Shown here piece after piece: positions 20,301-32,300 of a stretch of DNA of 64,000 nt. Numbering within the stretch: the stretch's first letter is position 1; the number at the start of each line of letters is the position of its first letter. Made by a program: the position numbers and the translations under genes. This DNA comes from Zoroaster sp. YZ-2022 (lineage: Eukaryota; Echinodermata; Asteroidea; Forcipulatida; Zoroasteridae): the NCBI GenBank assembly GCA_029582265.1, contig CM055831.1, forward strand, positions 21,838,682 to 21,902,681, read 5' to 3'. A model generated the notes under the pieces. That model saw only the letters and a program-made list of their open reading frames with translations, was not told the DNA's origin and searched no databases.

Positions 20301-23300
20301 GGCTCTGCAACGTCCTGGCCAAAGTGAGCAGATGCCCAGTTTCAGTCGTCCAGCATGGTGACAAGTTCACTGTTGGTCTGAACCAAAGCCACACCCATAC
20401 TGCTCATCCCAGAGCAAAAAAACCCACTGTAGAGGTTACCACTACAGTCAAAAGCTTGGCCAAAAATGACATTTTCTGTTCTGCCAGCTTCATTGTGGAT
20501 CAAGTACTCGGTGACAACATCGTGCCAGGAGCCCCCTGCAGCTAGCTATCCAAATTCTTCATACCTGAAACGTACAGCAAATCGTCAGAGCCAGCGCCCA
20601 CCGGAACCAGCAGATCTAAGCTTCGATGTTGCACTGGATTTCATCACGCACGATTTGCTGAAGAAGGGCATTGTTATAGGAGAAGCACAGTACCTGTTGT
20701 TCTTCACCACCGAGCAACTTGCTGTGCTTGACATCGCCAAGACATAGTACTTGGACGGTTCAAGCTTGTGGAACGGCCATTTATGCAGTTGTTTTCTGTT
20801 CACACTTTCATAAAAGGAGACACCGGAGAGCTGAAACAAGTTCCTCTGACATTCACCATGATGTCACGGAGGACCAAGGACTACAAGAAGGTGTTGAAGA
20901 CTATCAAGAAGAATATGTAACTGCCATTGGGGAGAAGCAACATGATAGAGATGGTGTTAGATTTTGAAGTTGGAGTGTGGGCTTCCATGAAGTGATTGTT
21001 TAGTGATGTTGTCAAGGATTGCCTGTACAACTGGACGTAAGCTGTTTGCCGCAAGTGCAAAGAACTGGGACTACAAGTTCCAGACACAATGGCCACTAAC
21101 GTGAAAGAGTACATCCGCAAACTGCTGTCTCTCCTGTTTCTCCCACGTGAACACATGCTTTCGAAAAGTTGAGGGAGAATGTAAATCATCCAGCCCTGAT
21201 AGCACTTAGCCAACATATCTAGGGCTTGGATGCACAGTTCAACTTGGAAGCCAAACAACAACATGGAGGGATGGTATTGGTGGCTGAATGGGAAAGCTGG
21301 ACGGCACAGTGTTCAGCTACACAACATCATCAGGCTTCTTCACCAAAAGGCAACACAAGTCACCTTACAGATAAGACTGGTGAAGGAGTCAAAGCTGTGC
21401 AGGTACCAGGGGAAACACTACAAGACCATGCAAGGGAAGATATTCAAGCAGTGGGACAAATAGCAGTCTGGGGAGGAGCTGAAAACGTCTGGCTTGCTCT
21501 CTGCATGCAAGCACCTCACGGGTCCTTCACTGTGAGACCACTAATAACCCAACCGGCTCTTTTCAGAGCCACAACTTCCAAAAAGAGATTTGAGCTTCAG
21601 ATTACGTGCACCTTACAAATTCTTTATTATTATTCGTATTTTTATAATTGTTATTTTTAATAGGCAAGAGCACTGACGCCACAGGTTGCTGAGACAGAAG
21701 TGATCAGATTCCTGGTTGGGACTCAGTCACTTAAGAATGAGAACCAGGTAATAATTATATTATGACTATTCAATCCATTAACCCTAACCTTCCCAAATCC
21801 TCCCAAATCCTCTTTGCTAAAGTGAAGGATTTTAAAGGATTGAGGTTATATGCTACATGCTCTTTGCTAAAGTGAAGGATTTTGGAGGATTGAGGTTATT
21901 AGGCATATTTGCCTTTCCATGGTACATGTACATGTACATCCATGTTTGTTGTAGTGATTGCAAGGTCAGTGCTTGGGTCAGTGGACACTGTTTATTGCTC
22001 CATGCATGCAGGGAGGGTCCCTGGCCATGTACATGTATCACAGATTAGAAACACATGTGTGCATATACATGTATGTCATGTGCTTGCTTTACTACTGAAG
22101 GATTTTGGAGGATTCAGGTTATGTGTAAGCAAATGGGCCTAGGGAGTTAGGAAGGATTCAGGTTATGTGTAAGCAAATGGGCCTAGGGAGTTAGGAAGGA
22201 TTCAGGTTATGTGTAAGCAAGTGGGCCTAGGGAGTTGGGAAGGATTCAGGTTATGTGTAAGCAAGTGGGCCTAGGGAGTTAGGAAGGATTCAGGTTATGT
22301 GTAAGCAAGTGGGCCTAGGGAGTTAGGAAGGATTCAGGTTATGTGTAAGCAAATGGGCCTAGGGAGTTAGGGTTAACGATATATGCACTATACACTTTCT
22401 TGTACACGTACGTGGTGCAAATAGTCAAGATTGCTCGTACGAGAATGTACATATATGTAGTGATATGATAGGTCAGGTGTTTGAGGGCATTTAAAGTAAA
22501 TATAAAATGTAAAAAATCTGTAAATACATGTAAATATATCCGTCCGTGGCGTAAATCCGTGTCAAAAGTGGGGAAAGAAGAAGAAGAAGATGATATTGAA
22601 ATTTGTTTGCCTAATGTACAATGAAGTACTGGATCTTGAACATCGCTCAACGGGGGGATACCCCCCCCCCCCAATACTGCTTGAAACATCACTTTATGTA
22701 CCATTTCTGTTCTCTTTTTCTTTTCTTTTTAACCCCCCTACTACTACAAGGGTTAAAATCAGTCAAAATGTTGATATACATGTACTTGCCAAGGTATATC
22801 TAGTGCACTTAAAAGTCCAACACTGTCAAACTTTAAGTGTAGTAAGTACATTTACAGGTCAAAATGAGTCGACCATTTTTGACTGGTAAAAGCATTGACT
22901 GGTATTTGTTCAGGGTGGTCAAAATGACAGTAAAAACCAGTCAAAAATGCCCCTGTGTGCACATTTGGGTCAACAGTAAGAGGAACTTGACTGATTTTGA
23001 TCTCTATAGCAACTTCCCACTAAAGTGCAGCTATAGTAGGAGGGTCAATAAAAAATAAGTAAAAATTGACATGCCGATGGCGGAGGGGGTTTGAACCCCC
23101 AGTGGTTTACACCACTGGCGCAAAACCAATCAGAATCCCACAAATGTCATAAAGATGACACCCAAACAGGACAAAGAAATAAACAGATAATAAATATTTA
23201 AACAAACCAAATTTCCCCATATTTTTGACCATCCCCCTGGGCCAAAAAGGGGGTGGGGGTATATATCCCCCATCCCCCAGGGATTTACCCCCTTGACATC

Positions 23301-26300
23301 CATACTTATCATATCTTATTTCATTGTATCTTTAACAAGAAAAATAATGATAGAGATTTGTGTATAGCGCCAACTCCATCATTCGAGGCATTTTACATTA
23401 TTATTATGAATTCTCTCAGGAAATTGTAAACTAATTCAGCTGAAATAAAAATAAAATAAATACATTTAAGAAAATGATAAAATAACCTTCCACAGATTCG
23501 TTTCAACACATGTATTTACATTCTGTCTAAATCCAAAATGATTGTGTATAATTTTGCTTCTTTTAATTCCTTTGATAACGTAGACGATTTCATTTGAAGC
23601 ATTTATATTATTGTCTGTTATGAGTAGGTGCATCTACTTGACTTTGATGATGACAACAATATCTTGAATAAGACTGTATTCCTCCATAAAGATGGCGAGA
23701 TATGGCACATCAGCTCCAACCCGGCAAACAAGGAGATCCTATCAACGTGTTACAATCAAAGTATGTTTGTTATTAATCCTCCTACTACTACAAGGGTCAA
23801 AATCAGTCAAAATGTTGATCAAATACTTGCCAAGGTATATCTAGTGCACTTAACCAGTTGACGTCGGGAATATTTATTTTTTTCCGGTCCCCGTGCAGGT
23901 TTATTTTCAGTGAAAAATCTGAAAAAATTTCTAGCCATTAATAATTTTTTTTGTCAATGAAACTAAGTTCGGACAACCAAATAAACACCTTTACTCATTG
24001 ACATTTCGAGAATTAAATGGCTAGTTTTTTAATTACGGTTGTGTTTGTTCAGCACAATTAGACCGTTGGCAAGCTCCGATGCAACGGCCTATTAGCGACC
24101 AGCGCCCGGTCGAAAAGACGGCATACCTGGAGAGAGATCGAATGCCTCGTAAACAATGGATATAAATCTGTCTTTACAAATGCTTGGCTGGTACGTCAAA
24201 GGAACAGGTCTTGGATAAAGGGATTAGGCAAAAATCAACAAAAAGAGTGAACTCATTCAGTATTTGCAGTGCATTTTGTCCTGGGCCACCGAACCGTGAC
24301 CCCATGGACTCCGAGAAACGATTGCGTGTATAGGTCAAAATGAGTCAACCGTTTTTGACTGGTAAAAGCATTGTCTGATATTGTTCAGGGTGGTCAAAAA
24401 TGCTCCTGTGTGCACATTTGGGTCAACAGTGAAAACAGGCAGTTGACTGGTTTGGACCTCTATAGCTACTTGCCACTAAAGTGTAGGAGGGTTAACCCTT
24501 TCCTTACCATAGGCGACTTTAGTCGACTGCACTCATACCCCCTCTTCCTTACCATAGGCGACTTTAGTCGACCAAGCTTTCACACAAAAAAACACTCGAG
24601 CCTGAGCACAAAGGCCATTTGTTATAAAGCTGTAGTTTTGTCCATGTTCACCCTCCATACCCAAGCTTACAATGGTTGGAAAGAGCAAGATCGGATCTTT
24701 CCATTGATGGTGAAATAAAATAAGGTTGCTATTATGCAATCCCTTCAAACTGGAGTGGAAAGATCCGAAATGCCAAACACCTACGGAGCGCCATGTGTTT
24801 GTGTACAAAAAAGTGTTTGAGTTTACAGATCACACTGAGGAAACAAAGACCGAGAACTTGGACATTTATTGACCGATCTTAATGTTTTTTGGATTTTATG
24901 AAAGGGAATTCAATAAGTAAGATATTTTTTATTATTTATTTTGCTGTAAAACGATATCTTCAAGGTGATAATAGAGTTTGTAAAATTGCCTTTGAACACA
25001 AGCTTTCTGTTGTGTAAGAATGTGTGCTTCACAGATGAGTGGTCAAACAATGCGGTCACCAGCGGTTGTTTATGTCAAAACAATTCGGTACTGAGAGGGT
25101 TAATACAGTTGTAGTATTCATACTCGAGTACATTTTACTGTACTTCTACTAGTATTCAACTACAAGTATGACTCTTTAGGCTGTGGCCAGAGCACAACAA
25201 TAAATCCATTAAAAATAAAATAAAAAACCCTGCCACTGAATTATAATGGATTCGGGAGTAGTAAGTGTTAAGTGTGCAGAAAGGGCCGTTGTCACCTAGC
25301 TAGCTAGGGGAGTACCCAATGGTTCTAATGAACAAGAAATAATGGTTTGTTTTAATTCACTGATGGTGTCGGATAAAGAAATTGAAACTCATAAACTGGG
25401 CTTCCAATCCAAGATACATCCATTTTTTTTCCAGTTGTCAACAGTAAGATTGAGACTCATGCAGCCGTCTGGCGGATCCCCTCAGACTCTGATCCCTTAG
25501 ACAAGGATCAAGGGATCCAGGATGATTCTAGCTCCTACACAAGGTCACTGGAGGTTCTCTGTCGCTTTGACAACCGAGACATGGGTAACATGATCAGGTA
25601 TAACGCACAATGCAATCAGTTACTAATTTAAAAGGTTATTTGTAAGGTTTCAAAATTTCTACTTTTTAGATTAACCCTCCTACTGATAGACCATTTGAAA
25701 CCATTCAAAATTTCCACTTTCAAAAATGCCTATTGGTTTTGTACACACATGGTGATACCATTTGAACAGTGTTGGTAGCAAGCTTTACTACCATTCAAAT
25801 GCATAGAGGGTCCATTGATTCACCACTAAGAAGAATCCAAACAAGGTTTTGTATTAGCTGTACTACCATTTGGAAAGATCCAAACAAGGTTTTGTATCAG
25901 CTGACCTACCATTCAAAACCATTTGGGGGAATCATTACTGTACACAGTTATTTCACCATTCAAAACCACAAATGCGAATGGTTTCAAATGGTGCATCAAC
26001 TTGTATGAAAAAGGTACCAAAAATAGGAGGGTTAATAAAATCCATCTTTGCCATTTTTGAGTGAAACCCTTTACTTTTGTGAAACCATGTAAAAACACAC
26101 AATCTTGTTACAGGGTTATGGGTACCACACACAAGTCCCATGCAACAGAATGTGGGTTCGAATCACGGCCGTGACACTTGTGTCCTTGAGCAAGACACTT
26201 AATCATAATTGCTTCTCTCCACACAGGGGTTAAATGGGTACCTGTGAAGGCAGAGTTGGTTTGCTCTATATGCGCTAGAAATGGCAGCAATTGAGCTGTA

Positions 26301-29300
26301 TACTCCCCAGGGAGCTGAGATGGTTTCAGGAATGATTTATGAGCCTTATGAGCAGGGATAATAATATAATGCGCCTTGAGCACCACTTAGTTGGTGGATA
26401 CGTGCGCTATATAAATCCACACATTATTATTATTATTATGGTAGATGTTGTGATGGCAAACAACATTGTGGGGACAGACAAGTGTTCCTGTAACCCTCTT
26501 TAAATCCACTCTCAAAGGGAAAATATCCCCACAACACAATGTAGGTCTACCCACTTGGCGTTTGGGTGCGACACGCTGTGCACATTTTTCTCTGATTTCT
26601 TAAATCCAGTGTAAAAAGTCTTGTGCGTCAGCATTTTTAGTTTTTTTTTGTGCTATGAAACGATGTCCAATTGCAGCCAAAATTGCTGGATCGATTGGAA
26701 ATCTGCCGTGCTGTGTTTTAACCCTCCTATGCCCAGGCTGAAATTTGGCCCAGTAAGCACCGCACCCACAGACAGTCACTTGAGTATTTTTGGTTGCATT
26801 GCCAATTGTTCACACATGTGTATTTTTCTCTAAGAGTGCTGGAGATAGTGGCAAAGTCAAACACACTTGTGTATGTCCTACATAAGTTATATGCAGAGTC
26901 ACACAGAGCTGTGTATGTACTGCATAAGTTAGCAGCAGACTCATATACAGTTGAGTGGTTTTGGTTTGACCTCCTACCATAGCCACATGTCTTTGCATTT
27001 AATTGAGTGCACTGCACAAAGTCAATGGGTTGGGAGTGACATACAAATTTTGAGTGTCTTTGATTGTTAAACATATAGGAGGGTTAAATGACTTTTTCAC
27101 AGGGGTATGAACATTTCCCGTTCTCTTAGCCACCATACTTTGTGTGGGGAAATTTATACAATACATGTATCATGTATTTCAATGGTTGCCAAAAAAACAA
27201 AAAGGCGTCACCGCACCAATTTTGAAGCCCATCTATGACCAAAAACCAGAGACCTTTTTTTTATATTCTCTAGCGTCGTAAAAGGGACAATATCGTCACG
27301 ATCAACAGTGTATGGATTCGGAGTGCTCGTTTCAGGATACTCAGTGACTGTAATAATAATAATAATAATAATGTGGACTTAAATAGCACACGTATCCACC
27401 AAACTGGTACTCAAAGCGCATTATATTATTACCCCTGCTCATCAGGCTCATAAATCATTCCTGAAACCATCTCAGCTCCCTGGGGAGTATACAGCTCAAT
27501 TGCTGCCATTACAGCACATATAGGGCTAATCAAACACAACAACCAACTCGCCATCACAGGTACCCATTTACCCCTGGGTGGAGAGAAGCAATTATGGTAA
27601 AGTGTCTTGCTCAAGGACACAAGCACCCCGGTCGCGGTTGGGATTCGAACCCACATTCTGACGACTCGGCCATCAGAACACAAATCCGATGCACTAAACC
27701 GCTCGACCATGGCACTCCACTGTAAATCATACCCCTACATGATAAGGTCATATCATAAAGTTATCTTCTCCTTCAATGTAGGTCAATAAAAAAACTAGAT
27801 ATTTTACTTATTTTACCAAAGTGTTAGCACCTCAGATGGAAAGATTTAAGGAATATTTCATACCATCAACTTTACACCAAGTCAGTTTTATAAAAAAAAA
27901 TTAAAATGTTTTGTTTGTTGAGATTACCAATAGTGTATAGTGAGAGAGTGTAGTTTTTTTTTTTTATTGTTGCAGAGGTTGTACGTGTAACAGATTTACA
28001 GGCCAAATCAAGATTGATTTAACCCTTTCATTACCGATTTGTTTCAACAGGATGTCCCACTGGTTACCGAATTCTTTGCCCAGTCATGCATGAATTCACA
28101 CATTATTGCACAACAGTATGCATCCATTTACAGGCACTTTTTCTAAACTCGTTTTTCATCATGAAGAATTTGTTGGAGAAAGATATATTCAATGAAATGA
28201 TTGTTGCTTACGAAATTTCCTTTCATATGATACCAAAATCATTGGCATTGAATATAAAATGATCGGGTTATTTATTTTACTTCCCCTGACTTAGTTTCAC
28301 AAACACAGAGAGCATTTTGTACACAAGTGTATGGCGTTCCATAGCACAAATGGCCATTGAAAGGATTGACTTGTATTATGTCTGATTTCTATAATAGCAA
28401 CATGTAGGTTGGGCTATACTATTAGAAAGATAAGGAATCAGTCTTTCCAACCATATATAGCATGGGTATGGACTGCGAAGAATGAAAAAAATACAGCTGT
28501 TTTAAAAGCTGGTCATGATACTCCCAATTAAGTGCTGTGTGTGTGGTCGACTAAAGTTGCCAATGGTAGTGAAAGGGTTAATTTCTGGTTTTTATTTACT
28601 TCGCAGTATTTTATGGGAGCCACAGGGTGAGGGTAGCAAGGCTATCTCGATATCAGAGAGCCATCTCACTCAATGGGATATACAAGCAAGCGGCATTGAG
28701 GCAAAGGTGAGTTTACACTTTCATTTTCTCAGATGTCAAAATCTTGACCAGAAACAACTTCATAAAGCTACATGAAAATTTATACACAACCATAAACTTG
28801 TTTGTAGTTTGGAGCGTGTAAAGCCCTCTTAGGGAGGAAGGCCAAAGTCATGGTACAGCCAAGCCTTTGAGAAGCCTGGCCATGCCCAGGCTATCTGACC
28901 GCCTAATCTGTCTTTTGTGAGTCCTAATCCTGTAACAATACAGTACCTGCCAATCAACATAACCTGGGCTTCTGGAGGGCCTAGCCCAGACAAGCTCCTG
29001 TAGGTTGGGCTATACCATTAGAAAGATAAGGAATCAGTCTTTCCAACCATATATAGCATGGGTATGGACTGCAAAGAAAGGAAAAAATACAGCTGTTTTA
29101 AAAGCTGGTCATGATACTCCCAATTAAGTACTGTGTGTGTGGTAACCTTGGTCGACTAAAGTCGCCAATGGTAAGCAACAGGGGTATGTGTGTTGTTGAC
29201 TAAAGTTGCCAATGGTAGTGAAAGGGTTAAACAAAGTTTTTTTGATATTGCTATGGACACAGTCCCCAGCCTTGCAGAATGTGAATGCATGCATTTTTTA

Positions 29301-32300
29301 TAATTAATGGGTTTTCTGTGGTTGACTAGATGTCAAGTTCAGTGGCCCTGGAGAGCAAAGGTCACCCAAAGTTCACCGCAGGTCGCTGGAACCCACATCA
29401 TAACAACACACAGGTGGCTACAGCCAATGAAACAATGATAAGGGGATGGGATCTCAGAACAATGAAGTAAGTACATTGAAAACAAAATTAAGAATGGGAA
29501 ATACGTAAATTTCAGTAATTTTTAAAATAAAATCTTACATTTTCTCAGTACATTTTGAAAGCATGCTTGTTATAATAAGGTATACTAAACATTCTGCTTG
29601 GTATGTTCTTGTTTTAGAGATATCAACTAAAATCGGGAGACTGTCAACATAGGGCTAGATGGCTTAGTTGGTAGAGTGCCAGCATGTTAACCCGGAGGTC
29701 ACAGGTTCAAATCCTGCTGTAGTCAATTTCTCTTTGTTCATTCTGAACAAATAATGTATTTATATACCTAGTCAGTTTCCCTTGTGGTTTCTTCAATTAT
29801 TTGCACGAGTAAGCAGGAGGTCGTGTGTTCGAATGCTGCCCAACTCACTTGTGAAGTTTTTTCCACAGACACTCGGAAAGCACTGAGTATACAGTGCTAT
29901 AGTTTAGGGAAAAATTACATCAATCTAATAATAACAATAATAATGTGGACTTATATGGTGCACGAATCCACCAAACTGGTGCTCAAGGCGCATTACATTA
30001 TTACCCCTGCTCATCAGGCGCATAAATCATTCCTGAAACCATCTCAGCTCCCTGGGGAGTATACAGCTCAATTGCTGCCATTTCGGCGCATATAGGGCTA
30101 ATCAAACACAACAACCAACTCTGCCCTCACAGGTACCCATTTACCCCTGGGTGGAGAGAAGCAATTATGGTTTAAAGTGTCTTACTCAAGGACACAAGCA
30201 CCCTGGTTGCGGTTGGGATTCGAACCCACATTCTGACGACTCAGCCATCAGAACACAAATCCAATGGACTAAACCGCTCGACCATGGCACTCCATGTGTA
30301 CATGTATTTATAGTATAAAGCTGTGTCAAAAAAAGGAAAAAGATGTGTTAAAAACTAGTGTTTTTCACACTCGTCTTTTGTTCATTCCCATAGACTACTT
30401 GGCAAATATACGCGTGCGTTGCATCTCGGCCTAGCTTAGTGATCACTGTTCCCATTTCCCTGTACGTTACTGTTGTAATTTGTAATCAACCAATCTACGT
30501 AGTTGCGTTATTAAACTGAACACAAACAATCAAAGAATAGCATGGCCAACTGTGTAATTGTAACATTGATAGACAATATCTGGGGATGTAAGTTCAGTTT
30601 TGCAGTATTTTGTCATTAGCTAGACCAGCATGCATTATGCAAATGCATTATGCAAATGCATTATGCAAATGCATTATGCAAATGCATTCACAACTGTGGT
30701 ATTTGTGAAGAGGTCTATAGCAGTACTTTCTGAAAGTTATCTGTAATGCATGTAACGGTTTAAACTCTTAAAGGGACAATATCGTCAAGTGCTTGTTTTA
30801 GAGTAATTCAGTGACTGAAAATAATACCCCACATGATAACGTCATATTTCCATTGATACTGCATAAATGAGCCAGTAATTTTCAGTCACTGTGTTCACCT
30901 TAAACTAGGACACCGATTCCATGCCCTATTGAAAGTCTGTTTTGATTGTGATGACATTGTCCCTTTAATTAGTGTCTTCCTTCTCCCCCCCCCCCCCCCA
31001 TACAGGCAATGTTATACTATAGAGAATACCCATGGTCAGCTGGTGCGTGATTTAGACTTCAACCCTAACAAGCAGTATTATCTGGCGAGCTGCGGCGACG
31101 ATTGCAAAGTGAAATTCTGGGATGTCCGAAACACAGAGTCGGCTGTCCTGACGCTAACAGACCACTCCCATTGGTAAGTTTGCAGGTTCAGTACCCTGGA
31201 TGACAACGACCCCTTCAGCTTTACTAGCCAAGTATGCTAGTAAAAATAGTCGAGCTCAACCCCTAAACATCCCCTGTACCTTTTTGTCCTTTCCCCAGGG
31301 TTTGGAGTGTGAGGTACAACCAGTTCCATGATCAGCTTGTTCTAACCTCCAGCAGTGACAGTAGGGTCATCTTGACCAGTGCTGCATCCATCTCCTCTGA
31401 GCCTTTCGGTCATCTGGACGAGGATGACGATGACAGCGAGAAGGAAGATGAGGCAGAGACAAAGTGAGTATTAGTCATCTTCATCACGCTGCGGCCATCT
31501 TTGTCCGATACCCTGAATCTATCAGTCTATCCTTGTGCATGATGGTATATAGGGCTTCAATGAATCGCGTTGACCTTGGACGGTCTACAGCCACTTCCCA
31601 ACTCCTACTTCCCAACTCCTACTTCCCAACATCCTACTTCCCAACTCCTACTTCCCAACTCCTACTTCCCAACTCCCACTTCCCAACTCCCACTTCCCAA
31701 CATCCTACTTCCCAACATCCTACTTCCCAACATCCTACTTCCCGACATCCTACTTCCCGACATCCTACTTCCCAACTCCTACTTTCCAACTCCTACTTCC
31801 CAACTCCTACTTCCCAACTCCTACTTCCCAACTCCTACTTCCCAACTCCTACTTCCCAACTCCTACTTCCCAACTCCTACTTCCCAACTCCTACTTCCCA
31901 ACTCCTACTTCCCAACTCCTCCGGCCCATCTACTTTCTCTCTCTTTCAACCATCTCTTCCAAGTACATGGTCTCCCTACGCTCCTCCTCACTGGTGGTGT
32001 CCAAGTCAAGTTCTTTCAAGGGAACTCATTCATTGACATTATGAGAATGTGACCAATCCATTTCCACCTCCTTTTCTTGACCTGATTCTCTGACTGCTAT
32101 ACAATAACCGTATTGCTTATTCACAATATATGAATGGGTGCCGGACTATTTTCCTGCATGCCCTAGTTTGGTTTTGTAGCCTTGTATTGCAGAAATACAA
32201 AATGGCTGCAGGACAATTGGTTACTTGTGGAAAAGAAGTTTCTGAGAGGCCATGATGTCTAAACAAATATAGCATGTATGGCATTAGGGGAGTTGGGCAG

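Noticed and set aside
21226..21660. 144-codon frame as an independent protein
   Set aside because: It is an out-of-frame reading of the MULE relic; the adjacent frame carries the NNNMEGW motif.
31464..32052. Two long overlapping frames rich in PTSQ/NSYF
   Set aside because: Produced by the 14-bp minisatellite, whose unit has no stop in any + frame.
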